Origin: Glandiceps talaboti | Taxonomy: Eukaryota > Hemichordata > Enteropneusta > Spengelidae | Direction of reading: 5' to 3' | NCBI RefSeq assembly: GCF_964340395.1 | Contig: NC_135550.1 | Coordinates: 32,049,176 to 32,080,175, forward strand | Length of the DNA stretch: 31,000 nucleotides | Part shown: piece after piece, positions 1 to 9,791 of the stretch | Layout of the letters: each line of letters begins with the position of its first letter | Numbering within the stretch: position 1 is the stretch's first letter | Notes under the pieces: model-generated | Database searches by the model: none | What the model saw: the letters and a program-made list of their open reading frames with translations, nothing else | Told to the model about the DNA's origin: nothing | Translations under genes and position numbers: made by a program

Positions 1-312
1 TCAAACTCAATAGTCTTGCAACTGTAACAAGACCTTGGATCTGTGCTCAGAAGATTGGTAAACAAAATCTGGCAATGAAAGCACCACTGGTGCATAGCTG
101 CAGGCAAGCCCTCAACAGGCTATACAACCTGTGGTCACTTGTAAAGCTAGCAGAATTGCCGATGGTCTAGCAGCTAGACTATATATACATGTGAGTGAAT
201 GACATTGAATGTGTTTTATACAGGAATCTGTGGACTCATCACTTAAAAGCACAGACCAACATTACTTCTTTTTTTCACAAATCTAACAGAACTGACAAAA
301 TTTCTTTCTTAC

Positions 313-430
313 CTTTACTTCTTTGAGGAAAAGAATATCTTCCTTTTGTATTGTCTTATCTATGTGAATCAAAGCACTATATGACTTGGTTTTCTCCATT
401 TCACCTTCTTTTAGTTTAGCAGTTTCTTCT
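313..430 (-). CDS. PUS10: PUS10 coding exon 14 (last in window)
   Basis: 118 nt, acceptor TTTTTCACAG, donor GTAAGA. It encodes KEGEMEKTKSYSALIHIDK and TIQKEDILFLKEVK, matching human KTKTYSALIW and AIQKKDIEFLNDIK. The conserved follow-on containing LRVLHRRPL is not found in positions 1-312, so the remaining exons are off the left edge. Confidence 0.95.
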
Positions 431-3400
431 CTGTGAAAAAATTACATTCAACAATATGTATGGTGTTTACTGACCTAATGATGATACGTATGGTGTTTAC
501 TGACCTAATGATGATATGCTAATATGACAACAGATAGTCACAACTTTTGGAAACGTTGTGTTGTGTTGTGTTGTGTTGTGTTGTGTTGTGTTGTGTTGCG
601 CTGTGCTGTGTTGTGTTGTGTTGTGTTGTGTTGTGTTGTGTTGTGTTGTGTTGTGTTGAGACATTCAGTTTTCATTTGTGTCTTTGTACAAGACTTCCCT
701 ACATAGTGTATGACTTGTATTCTTTGAAAGTGTCACTGTCTCTGGAGTGATATGGTGAACATGCTGTCCTCTTTGTGTTTTATTTGAAAGGGACATCACA
801 CAAATATTAAAGGTAAGTATTCCTAAATATGTGAATTATTGCTACTTTTATGAAAATTCATCTATGAAAACATGTGTTAAACCATATCATTCAAACACAG
901 ACTACTAAACGGAAGGGGGGGGGGGGAGACAACGACTACATACTGATTTGTACTATATCATGTAGATCAATGATGTATGGCATATCTATTGCAGTAATGA
1001 CCCATGTACCACACTGTGCAAACTTCTTATAACCCTTGTAAAAGGTTTCTTATTCATTTTCTGTACAACCAAGATGTGTGTCTCATTACTTATGTAAGTT
1101 CACAGTGATAACACTTCATACGTACTTATCAATGATTTGGAGATCCCTCACTTCAATGTATTTGGTACCACCATTGATATCCTGGCAAACAACAGATTTC
1201 AAGACATTAGGTAAATTAAAACTACAATTTATGCACTGTTATCAGCAACCAGCAAATGATTAGTGATGTTATTTAAAATCAGTGTATGGAAATCAAGCAT
1301 TCGTTAAAGTTACAAAAATTACCAATAGCCCTTCCAATGCATTAGTTCATTACTTTGAGATGCTTCCCTTGGGTCACAGATACAAAGCATTATCTTTAAG
1401 AACATGTCCGTGCTTGACTCAGTTATGTACCATCTACCATCAGAATAACCAGAGAATGTAAAGAAGTGAAAACAGTGTAGGTATGTTTTTATATGTACTC
1501 AGTTTTCAATGTCTTTGTACTTTTCTTTAAGATGGTTTATGTATTTTTTACTTTTTTTACTATGTATATGTATGTTTGTCTGAGTTGTTGCAAGACAAGT
1601 TTCCCCCATGAGGGATAATAAAGTAAATTTCATAATAACAATAACACAGAAAGTGGACCATAGCAACACACATAGCAACAGACATGAATAGTAGTTCATC
1701 AATGTCAGTCTTTTTCACTTACCTGTTGCATATGTTTCATATCATTAGGTGACAGCATAGTTCTATGAGGATCAATGAATTCTGCAACAAATGGCCTCCC
1801 TGGAATAGTAACAAAACTTGATGTTATTTTCTCTTACCAGTATTGACAGTGAGTGTTACACAATCATGGTATCTTCATATATAGTAATGTATCATGATAG
1901 TGACATGTAGAATTTTGAATACACACATCTACTACCTCTCACCATGGAAGTATCACCTACTTCCATGCTCTGACATTGACATGTAAGTTTTTACACTTTG
2001 TTAACACAAGTATTGCCTCTCACATTCTGAATTCTGATTTAAACATCAACGTTTTTAGATACAATGATGACCGCTGTGCTAGAACAGCTAGCAAAAAGTA
2101 TGCACTTTCAAAGCATACGTCTGAAATGAAAGTAGTATACTGCTTAGACCAGTAGAGCTGACACTAAGTGCCTGGTTCAAAATCTTACCATGTGTTTTCC
2201 AAATCATGAAGTTAGTCAATTAAGTTTAAAATAAAAAATTGAGTCAGGAAAAGTTCCCTGTATGAAATTTAAGTACACCAGTACAGCTAAAACAAAGTGC
2301 CTGGTTCAAACCATACATCTGACATGAAAGAAGCATACTTCTTAGATCAGTACAGCTAACACAAAGTGCCTGGTCAAAACCTCATATGAAATGAAAGTAG
2401 CATCATAAGCATACCTCTGCCTAATGTACAAACATCAATATCCTCTCTTCCTGATGACGAAAAATTGTATCCTGCAAAATATTAGCAATGAACATTTGAA
2501 AACACATTCTTTCATTCACTCTCATGTTAACTTTCAAATTGTTTTCATTTCCTTTGGGTTATCATTATCAAAACTTATTTTTATTCTGGGATTAGTCAGA
2601 AGTGACTTTAAAAGTTTCAACAAGGCATGAGAATAAACATGATAAACCATCTGCAATAATTAAGTACAAAAACAGCCATAATTCATGAGATGTTTCTAGC
2701 CATTTTTGGTACTTGTTTACAATAGAAGCTGTTTGCCTATACGTGTAATTACAAACTGTATCCTTAGGATCAGATTGTTGGTCACTTTTACTTGTACAAA
2801 GGTTCAAGGTTAAAGGTCAAAGGTTCATGGCTGTTGATACTTGTATTTGTACCCGTATGATGCAATAATTTATATGGTATGTAATAATATCTCTGGTATT
2901 GCATATCAGAAGATGAAGAATTCTGCACTTTGTAAATATACCTTTGGCTATCACTCTATCTTTCAGCTTGTCACAGAGCAGTTCTTCAACTGATGATATA
3001 CCTTTCCTTTCGCCATCCAGTATCCATGGCGTTTGGCTAAGTTCTCGGCTATACTTATTGTATCTTCCTATATGGAGAGTAAAAGTAGGGAACATATATC
3101 AATGCTTCCAAAGTATACATAGAAATTATACTTATAATTGTACCAATGTCATACCAAATAAAATGAACAGCAAGTGTACGGATAGTAAAAGCAGGGAATA
3201 TATATAAATGCTTCCAAAGTATACATAGAAATTATACTTATAATTGTACCAATGTCATACCAAATAAAATGAACAGCAAGTGTACGGATAGTAAAAGCAG
3301 GGAACATATATAAATGCTTCCAAAGTATACATAGAAATTATACCTATAATTGTACCAATGAACAGCAAGTGTACGGATAGTAAAAGCAGGGAACATACTC

Positions 3401-6400
3401 AATGCTTCTAAATGATACATAGAAATTGTACCAATAAAATGAACAGGAAGTGAGAAGCATAGGACAGAATTACATCCAAATTAATCCAAATAAAAGTTTG
3501 AAATTGGAAACCTTCCATTGAAAGAAACTAGATCATTTTCATAGTATTTTTCATTATTAATGATGTTGTTTGACAGCAAATATAAAAGCCTCAATTAGCA
3601 ATCTTTGAGGTTAATTTACATTTAAAGTTATCATTATGATAGCTCCATGCAAATTAACTGATTTCATGAAGATTAATATTATATTAATGAGAGTTCTAAG
3701 ATTTGTGTGTGCTTAACATCAGGTTTATCTTTCTCTCAACTGTGCAACTGACCATCATTTTTCCTATGTTGAAAAAACCCCAAGATTTTCACATTTTCTA
3801 TATGTAGTATGGCTGCTATACATTACCTGCTACATACAAAGGGCCATGTGAACATTTCACATGGCAATCTACCACTGTGTGTGGACTTAATGGTGGGCAT
3901 TTAGATAATCTGGAATACAATAAGAAATACTAGCATGAACAACTTGCACAGCATTGATGAATGATATTACACTCACTGCCATAATTTATGGACAGACCCT
4001 TTCTTTAATCTAATATCGACTAGTCCATGATTGTCAACACTTTCTCTGGAATTGTTATACTCTCATGCTCAAGCATTTATTTGAAAAATCAGGTGATACT
4101 AAAGCTTTGATTTAACATTAATTTTGTAGTGTTGGGTTTTAGAGCACTGATATGGCAAAATGTTATATATGTGTCTGACAAGAGTGCCATAGTTGTCAGT
4201 GTTTTTGCCAAAGCAAAGTATGTGGAAATGTTATCAAATTAATTGAATATCATTTAGGTGTTATTTAAATCTGTAAATGTCTCATTAATAGTTTTCTTTC
4301 AGTGGGTGTTTCTTGAGGGAAAATATGATACATATCTGGAGCAAAGAAGTGTCTTAGATATCGTACAGTGCTCATCTCTACGTGTGTAGACAAAGACTGT
4401 GAAAGATCCCAGGATGGAATTCAGAAGTAGGACAGTGTTCATGATAATTGTTTGCAAAAACAAGCAAGTTTAGTGTAACAGTGATTAAAATAGTAATATT
4501 TTTGTCTTGTAGTTATATTAAAGGAGTATGTGTAATAATACAATGTACTTACTTTCTAAATAGTTCACATGTTGATAATTTAGACAGGCCAGTCATTACT
4601 GCTGGTCTTGTTATAGTGTGTGGTGTAGAAATCTATGACAACAATAAAACAACAAATTGATCATTTAGACAGGCCAGTCATTACTCTTTATCATTATCTT
4701 ACTGATTATAGTATACCTTGGAAGGCATTATCACATCTTATGGACACAACATGTGATAGAAATCTGACACATTCCAAAGTCCTTCTGTCAACAAATCTAT
4801 TGATATGAATTACAGACCATTTTTTATTTCTTATTTTTGATTTTATTTCTTTAAATCTTAAACCTTCAAAAGTATCTACAAGATAGGATATATAAACTAA
4901 ACCATAATATACCTAGTAGTCAGTTGTAACTAAATTTGTCATTCTGATGAGGATCGTCAACCAAGACAGATTATACTGCCACCTAGTGGTCAGCTGTAAT
5001 TATGGAATTTGTCATTCTGACGAGGATTGTCAACCAAGACAGATTATACTGCCACCTAGTGGTCAGCTGTAACTATGGAATTTGTCATTCTGATGAGGAT
5101 TGTCAACCAAGACAGATTATACTGCCACCTAGTGGTCAGCTGTAACTATGGAATTTGTCATTCTGACGAGGATTGTCAACCAAGACAGATTATACTGCCA
5201 CCTAATGGTCAGCTGTAACTATGGAATTTGTCATTCTAATGAGGATTGTCAACCAAGACAGATTATACTGCCACCTAGTGGTCAGCTGTAACTATGGAAT
5301 TTGTCATTCTAATGAGGATTGTCAATCAAGACAGATTATACTGCCACCTAGTGGTCAGCTGTAACTATGGAATTTGTCATTCTGATGAGGATTGTCAACC
5401 AAGACAGATTGAAAGCTTAATGCTAAATAAACTTTGAACTGCTTTTGTGTTATAACTAACTTGTCTGTGTTATAACCTTTCTAAATCATATAATATACCT
5501 TTCTCCTCTTTCCTGGCCTTGAACCACTTCTTGCCTTGATTTCACTTATTCTGTAGATGAAAAAAAAAATAGATTTCTTAAGACACAAGATGTAACTTAT
5601 AATAAATATAATCTTGCATCGAAAACTTGTATCAGAAGGAGACAGAGCACAAGTGCAGAGCACAGACAATGATGTTATTGGTATTGTTTGGTGGTTCTCT
5701 TTGTTTCATTTCAATGCTTAAGTGTTACATTGTAAAACAGATTCTGATTGGCTACATGTAAGTATAGGATTTGAACATGAACTGCTACGGTACTTTGTCA
5801 GATGTAGGTACAAGATGATCACTCATCAAACAAAAAGAACAAACAACAATGAACATAGGAAACAGAGGTAAATAAGAAATCTTGCTAAATTCACGACATC
5901 AGATTTTAATCCAATTAGTACATGCCTAGAATACAAGAATATTAAAGTTTCACATATACTTTGTTATGAAAAACTAAGTTGAAATCAAGATTACATCAGG
6001 GATCGTCAAGTAAATATTTACAAAGGAGGTCAAAATGGCTGCCACATAATGTGCTAACTCTGTGGGAAAACAAAACAATGATGATGACCTCAAAAACAAG
6101 ATGGTAAACCCTAAAATGTCTTTCATGTAATATGTTAAAACTACCAGAAACAAGCTTTCACACAGTAAAGTTTGCAGAGATTTTAATAACTTTGCTGAGG
6201 CACATGCTATCTTATCTAACTATTACACATGTTTTTGTTTTTTAAAGTTCAATAATGTACCCCTACCATGTAGGGTCTATGACTCAACCAGCATAATTTC
6301 ACTTACATTTGTTCACATTCATTATCAGTTTCTGGATGTGTACAGACCAAATTAATTTCAAATGGGTCCTGAAATAGACAACAAATGATACAGTCAGTTC

Positions 6401-6662
6401 ACTGATAACAAAAAGTTACCGTCAGTTCACTGATAACATAAAGTTGCCATCAGTTCAATGATAACAACAAAAAATGATAGTCAGTTCAATGATAACAACA
6501 AAAAGTTGCCAGTCAGTGATAATTATTACATATACATCTATAGATATCTTGTTCTAAGAGTTCTTTGACAGCTCAACATTTAAAAATAAAATCTTGATAA
6601 AAGCTTTCCGTCCCCATTGATTGTCTGCATTTCTGTCTGTCTGTGTTTCTCCTTTTATCTCA

Positions 6663-6699
<37 letters not shown>

Positions 6700-8023
6700 T
6701 ACCAGTAATCTGTATTTCTCTAGACTACAATGTCATGGTGATTGTGAGTTTGATAGAACATCCATTCACTTATTGAAATCTGAATACCTGGTAATGATAA
6801 TATTAGTACACGTTATTCATTGTGTACTCGTAATACATGTAGTTATACAAGAAATAGACATAAACTGCACTGAACTGTTTTCATCCATGAAACCTAAAAA
6901 TGTGCATGATTCTGACACTGATGAATTTTGAGAAATAGAATTTATAACAAGCCAGCCTTACCAAAGGAACAAAGGACACATTCAATGCTAATGCTAATAT
7001 ACTACTAAATATCCACTTGAAGACATCCTTAGCAGCAATGATATCATCAGATGTTACATCACGGTAAATCTCCCTAACGGATAAAAAACATTTCTGATTA
7101 GTGTAGTGTAGTCACAATATATGTGAGTAACCTGCTTTGACAGACATGACATATTTGTGAACATAGTAAAGATTTAAGGTTATATACATACGTACCACGG
7201 TTTTGACTCCTACCTTTTGTTTACTTGTGCAGACTTATGACTTTTGATTTTTTAAGCATTATGGTTTGATCCCCTCTTTGAATGCATGTACAATCTTTGA
7301 CCACATATTTTAGCCAACATTCCGAGTTTCCAAGTTGCTATTTTTTAGATCGTTCTGAGATTTTTCAAAAATGTACTTCCAAGGTTGTCAATTTTTACAT
7401 TTTTCCAAGGCCAGTGCCAGTAATCAGGCAGGCTACACGTATATCTATTACTGAGCCCATTATCCCCCCCCCCCTCCCACAGGAGGTACTCAGCCAGGTT
7501 TCACCGTGTACTTTTTACCCAGCCAACAATTACCACCCCTCAAAAGGTACTCCATACATGACAAACTATGAAGTAAAGTGAAACTTTTGACATAGCGGCA
7601 TACAATGTAAGAAATCCTTTTAGTCTATACTTTTTTATATAATTTTCATGTGTATGTTATTGACTTACCTGTGCCTTTCTTGTAGGTGTAGTAAAATAGA
7701 GTGCTGTGAATAAAAGTTGTAACTACAGTAAAACAGAAATATTATAAAATCAACTTTTTAAAAAAAAAGTCTATATTTCAGGTATAGGAAAGACAAAAGA
7801 TTTCATGGTTTGGCCACTAGGAGTGCTGTTCACAAGCCATTTGTTGGCAGGAAGTGAGGGCCAGATTAGTAGAGTATTGTAGCATAAAGACAGACACTAT
7901 AAAGTGAACAAACATTCCCAATGTTGTTCCTACAAATTATATTTTATACCAACTACTTGTAATCAAAATATGCCTAACCACTACTTCAGTAACCGGAATA
8001 CAGAGCAATGGCTCATTGTGCAG

Positions 8024-8061
<38 letters not shown>

Positions 8062-9211
8062 GCAGGTCTGGTCTACCTTTGATGACTCTTTGACAAAATA
8101 CTAAAGACAATTTTATCTACTGGGTCTGTAAGGTGTTGAGTCTAACTTTCAATTTTTGCCTCTAGACTAGTAAAATACTGACGGGTACTTCAGTGAAAGT
8201 AAGAAATGAGAATAAAACATTCAATATAAAACAGATGGTTGGCTTAAGATTATCTAAATGTTTATCAAACTTTGCAGATTACCTCTCTCACATGGAATTG
8301 TAATGGTGCAGTCACAGCAAGGGCATATTTCTTGAACTCATAGTCTGCCTCTCTAACTGCTGCAATGATCTTTGAAAACAAAGAGAGCAAAAGTATGAGA
8401 ATTTATACAGAATAGTTCTGTTGACAGTGATCTTATGAAGTATAACTCCAAAGTCCAAAAATATGACTAAATAATGTTCCTAAAAGATAATATGACAAAT
8501 TTATTGATTTGATGTTAAAGGGACATGGTCTGCAACTTGTAAGTATTTTTCATCATTTTTGTTCCCAAATAAAAGGTTACTTATATATTACCCTTCACTG
8601 TCACTTGTTTAAATGACTAGAAGTCACTGGCAAAACAACACCATATTAACTGCTGTGATACTGTATTCTCACACTAAGAATAAAATTATGTCATTTTATT
8701 CTTTATATATTAGACTACAGTATAACAAACAGTTTTCATTAACTGCTCAAGATAAAGACACTGCATTCTAGACGTAAAATTTCTGGTAGTATATAGAAAC
8801 ATGGAGATACAATGGGAGAGAAATAAATCAAGTTGATTCTCAAAGTTACTCACCTTTTTGAGAAAATCTTCATCGTTACAAAGGTGTAATAACCCAAGAC
8901 AACTGGGACAAATAGGAAGTGGTGAATTGCTGCTGTGTGTATTATTCATTTCTTCATTTTTATCAACTTTGGGTTTGTTTGCTTCAACCTTGTTGTCTAC
9001 TGATAGCATTGATTCAATCATCTTTTCTATATCCTAATTCAATGAAATATACATTAATTAGCATTTAGATTCAACAAACTAATGAAGTACATATATGACA
9101 TGTGTGCATGGTTAGGACACAGGAAGCAAAAAAACAAAACACTAATCACTTGAGCTCAACTTGAGTGACTATAAGATGTAGTTGTTGGTGACATTCATAT
9201 AATATATGCAT

Positions 9212-9276
<65 letters not shown>

Positions 9277-9770
9277 TTTGTCACTTTAAGAAAGCAAGCA
9301 TTAACTATTGCAGACCTAAAGAACCCTACTTTAATTAATGGTGAGACCACTGTGATCTGGTTTGAACATGATCTGAGTGCAAGTATATATGTGAAAATAC
9401 AAGATGAGGAATCAGGATGCATAATGAAGTCGAGTCGTCACCATAAAGAAAGGCATGGTAGGAAATACAACTCAGCACATTCTGTTTCCTTCACAAATTC
9501 TAAGAAATATGTAACATAGACCATGGCGGTATTAGTTGGGTATTTCTAGGAGCCATGGGCTGAGGATGACTGACTGAAATCATTTCTGAGTCCAGCTCAG
9601 TTACAAATTCCTGTAGTTTAAATCAAAACAGAATTTAAACTTCATCTTTCTGATATCTGTACCTGTAAACTTGATTTTCTGAACACTTCATTGTTTCGTT
9701 CTCCACATAATCTCAGAATACACCTTGGACAACAAGATAAACATTGAAGGTCTGCTATCACAGCTGACAT
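313..9770 (-). CDS. PUS10: PUS10, tRNA pseudouridine synthase (14 coding exons, 3' end outside window)
   Basis: Fourteen exons with GT-AG borders and matching phases join into one 411-codon open frame: 9663-9770, 8854-9033, 8283-8369, 7669-7703, 6962-7073, 6307-6368, 5499-5550, 4553-4632, 3827-3909, 2942-3067, 2415-2471, 1723-1799, 1126-1181 and 313-430. The product follows animal PUS10 in order. Cys pairs CPRC (residues 14-17) and CPSC (78-81) form the N-terminal zinc site. The THUMP-containing region follows, with HPET near 185, TRPAVM near 220 and CPPLSP near 243. The catalytic-domain blocks are GRYNKYSR (267-274), TPWILDGER, GRED (316-319, with Asp319 the expected catalytic aspartate), GRPF (328-331) and KTKSYSALI. 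PUS10 isomerises uridine to pseudouridine at tRNA positions 54/55; its human homologue has also been linked to miRNA processing. Human PUS10 is 529 residues, so roughly the last 100 residues must lie left of position 1. Identification is firm; individual short exons are slightly less so. Confidence 0.95.
457..516. repeat. two-copy 30-bp tandem duplication in PUS10 intron 13
   Basis: TATGGTGTTTACTGACC followed by TAATGATGATA is present twice in tandem, with one change between copies. It begins about 25 nt upstream of the exon 14 acceptor. Confidence 0.85.
553..658. repeat. (GTTGT)n pentanucleotide microsatellite
   Basis: About 105 bp of nearly pure GTTGT repeats with one imperfect stretch (TTGCGCTGTGC) near 597-607. 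It lies in PUS10 intron 13. Cys/Val-rich open frames across it are repeat artefacts. Confidence 0.97.
1126..1181 (-). CDS. PUS10: PUS10 coding exon 13
   Basis: 56 nt, acceptor GTTTGCCAG, donor GTACGT. It encodes DINGGTKYIEVRDLQIID, corresponding to human KINNSSNKIQVRDLQLV. Its phase (0 to 2) joins the next exon cleanly. Confidence 0.9.
1723..1799 (-). CDS. PUS10: PUS10 coding exon 12
   Basis: 77 nt, acceptor CTATTCCAG, donor GTAAGT. It encodes GRPFVAEFIDPHR and the following helix SPNDMKHMQQ, matching human GRPFAIELVNPHR and SQEIKELQQ. Confidence 0.95.
2112..2412. repeat. degenerate ~75-bp tandem repeats beside PUS10 exon 11 donor
   Basis: Three to four diverged copies share CATACNTCTGAAATGAAAG and AGTGCCTGGTTCAAA, at about 2112-2189, 2277-2310, 2311-2380 and 2380-2412, interrupted by about 90 bp. 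The last copy runs into the donor of exon 11. Read on the minus strand, units repeat a GTATGC-like donor. Confidence 0.75.
2415..2471 (-). CDS. PUS10: PUS10 coding exon 11 (catalytic Asp motif)
   Basis: 57 nt, acceptor ATTTTGCAG, donor GTATGC. It encodes YNFSSSGREDIDVCTLGR; GRED carries the expected catalytic Asp. The residue after DV is Cys where human has Arg. A degenerate repeat array begins at this exon's donor. Confidence 0.95.
2800..2827 (+). promoter_or_regulatory. four 7-bp nuclear-receptor half-site-like units
   Basis: Four consecutive 7-bp units of the forms AGGTTCA, AGGTTAA and AGGTCAA occur in exact register in PUS10 intron 10. Units three and four together form AGGTCA-A-AGGTTCA, resembling a DR1 element (HNF4/RXR class). 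Function is inferred only. Confidence 0.35.
2942..3067 (-). CDS. PUS10: PUS10 coding exon 10 (GRYNKYSR motif)
   Basis: 126 nt, acceptor CCATATAG, donor GTATAT. It encodes RYNKYSRELSQTPWILDGER and SSVEELLCDKL, the most conserved block of the family (human RYNKYSRNLPQTPWIIDGER). This is the strongest single match in the window. A ~106-bp tandem array begins about 9 nt upstream of the acceptor. Confidence 0.97.
3078..3455. repeat. ~106-bp minisatellite abutting PUS10 exon 10 acceptor
   Basis: Four tandem copies with AGTAAAAGCAGGGAAC starting at 3078, 3184, 3290 and 3379 (periods 106, 106, 89; the last copies carry deletions). The middle copies are almost identical. Short open frames over it, including one on the minus strand at 3238-3420, are artefacts. 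Confidence 0.92.
3827..3909 (-). CDS. PUS10: PUS10 coding exon 9
   Basis: 83 nt, acceptor TTGTATTCCAG, donor GTAATG. It encodes LSKCPPLSPHTVVDC and KCSHGPLYVAG, matching human CPPNSP and IECAHGAVFVAG directly before the GRYNKYSR motif. Confidence 0.94.
4553..4632 (-). CDS. PUS10: PUS10 coding exon 8
   Basis: 80 nt, acceptor TTGTCATAG, donor GTAAGT. It encodes TITRPAVMTGLSKLSTCELF, corresponding to human VFTRMAVMKALNKIKEEDF. Phase runs 0 to 2, which fits both neighbours. A 29-bp piece of the exon recurs in the adjoining intron at 4657-4685. Confidence 0.88.
4657..4685. repeat. intronic copy of a 29-bp segment of PUS10 exon 8
   Basis: Positions 4572-4600 (inside exon 8) and 4657-4685 (intron) match at 28 of 29 bases around TTTAGACAGGCCAGTCATTA. 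The intron copy is a partial exon duplication or a small repeat spanning the exon. Confidence 0.85.
4911..5410. repeat. 73-bp tandem array carrying CTCF-type motifs
   Basis: About 6.8 units of 73 bp, 90% or more alike, in PUS10 intron 7. Each full unit reads on the minus strand CCACTAGGTGGCAGT, which fits the CTCF core consensus CCASYAGRKGGCRSY at every position. Perfect copies are at 4975-4989, 5048-5062, 5121-5135, 5267-5281 and 5340-5354; the copy at 5194-5208 has one mismatch. The leftmost unit is degenerate in the motif. Confidence 0.93.
5499..5550 (-). CDS. PUS10: PUS10 coding exon 7
   Basis: 52 nt, acceptor ATCTACAG, donor GTATAT. It encodes a basic segment, ISEIKARSGSRPGKRRK, in the variable region of PUS10. 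Support comes from phase continuity (2 in, 0 out) and position rather than residue identity. Confidence 0.78.
6307..6368 (-). CDS. PUS10: PUS10 coding exon 6
   Basis: 62 nt, acceptor CTATTTCAG, donor GTAAGT. It encodes DPFEINLVCTHPETDNECEQ, with the conserved HPET and following Cys (human LFEVSVVFAHPETVEDC). A ~30-bp tandem repeat starts about 23 nt upstream of this acceptor. Confidence 0.92.
6391..6522. repeat. ~30-bp tandem repeat upstream of PUS10 exon 6
   Basis: Four to five units of GTCAGTTCACTGATAACA followed by an A-rich stretch, ending about 23 nt from the exon 6 acceptor in transcript orientation. Confidence 0.85.
6661..6699. repeat. (GTCT)n microsatellite
   Basis: A (GTCT)n run of about nine units with imperfect units upstream from 6631, in PUS10 intron 5. 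The plus-strand open frame over it is an artefact. Confidence 0.95.
6962..7073 (-). CDS. PUS10: PUS10 coding exon 5
   Basis: 112 nt, starts in phase 2 and ends in phase 0, acceptor CCGTTAG, donor GTAAGG. It encodes EIYRDVTSDDIIAAKDVFKW, corresponding to human SLGRDDIVQLKEAYKW. The downstream part is more divergent. Confidence 0.9.
7669..7703 (-). CDS. PUS10: PUS10 coding exon 4 (35-nt microexon)
   Basis: A 35-nt exon bounded by TTATTCACAG and GTAAGT. It encodes HSILLHLQERH plus two bases of an Arg codon, matching human HAAWLLVKQEM after SVRE. It is needed to reconcile the phases of its neighbours (0 before, 2 after), which is good independent support. Confidence 0.88.
8021..8062. repeat. (TTG)n microsatellite
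   Basis: About 14 TTG units in PUS10 intron 3. Confidence 0.97.
8283..8369 (-). CDS. PUS10: PUS10 coding exon 3
   Basis: Twenty-nine codons, phase 0 to 0, acceptor TTTTCAAAG, donor GTAATC. It encodes DYEFKKYALAV and the conserved strand-turn PLQFHVRE (human PPQLSVRE), part of the THUMP-containing module. Confidence 0.9.
8854..9033 (-). CDS. PUS10: PUS10 coding exon 2
   Basis: Sixty codons, phase 0 to phase 0, acceptor TTAG at 9035-9034 and donor GTGAGT at 8853. The exon begins DIEKMIESML, runs through a hydrophilic Asn/Ser/Lys linker, and ends with the second zinc pair CPSC followed by LGLLHLC and EDFLKK. These match human NVCNVCLGILQEFC and KDFIKK. Confidence 0.93.
9211..9274. repeat. (AC)n microsatellite
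   Basis: About 31 AC units in PUS10 intron 1. Confidence 0.98.
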
Positions 9771-9791
9771 TTCTTTGGAAAATAGCTCAAG
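9663..9791 (-). CDS. PUS10: PUS10 first coding exon (coding 9770-9663)
   Basis: The acceptor TTTTCACAG ends at 9792 and the donor GTACAG starts at 9662. The exon encodes the first zinc Cys pair, CPRC, followed by ILRLCGERNNEVF, like human CPRC-IFRFCG. The first ATG is at 9770-9768 and gives 14 residues before CPRC, slightly fewer than in human. The frame stays open upstream of it to the acceptor, so a start in an earlier exon is possible. An acceptor here means at least one more 5' exon lies upstream, probably in the divergent promoter interval; I could not place it. Confidence 0.85.

Noticed and set aside
2446-2462. Second hammerhead-like core CTGATGACGAAA
   Set aside because: There is no room for stem II between CTGATGA and GAAA, and it lies in a PUS10 coding exon.
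4332-4396. Alternative PUS10 exon between exons 7 and 9
   Set aside because: It is open and in compatible phase, but its residues show little match. The exon at 4553-4632 encodes TITRPAVM and fits both phases.
4725-4792. Another candidate PUS10 exon of 68 nt with plausible splice sites
   Set aside because: It has an in-frame stop in the required phase and no similarity.
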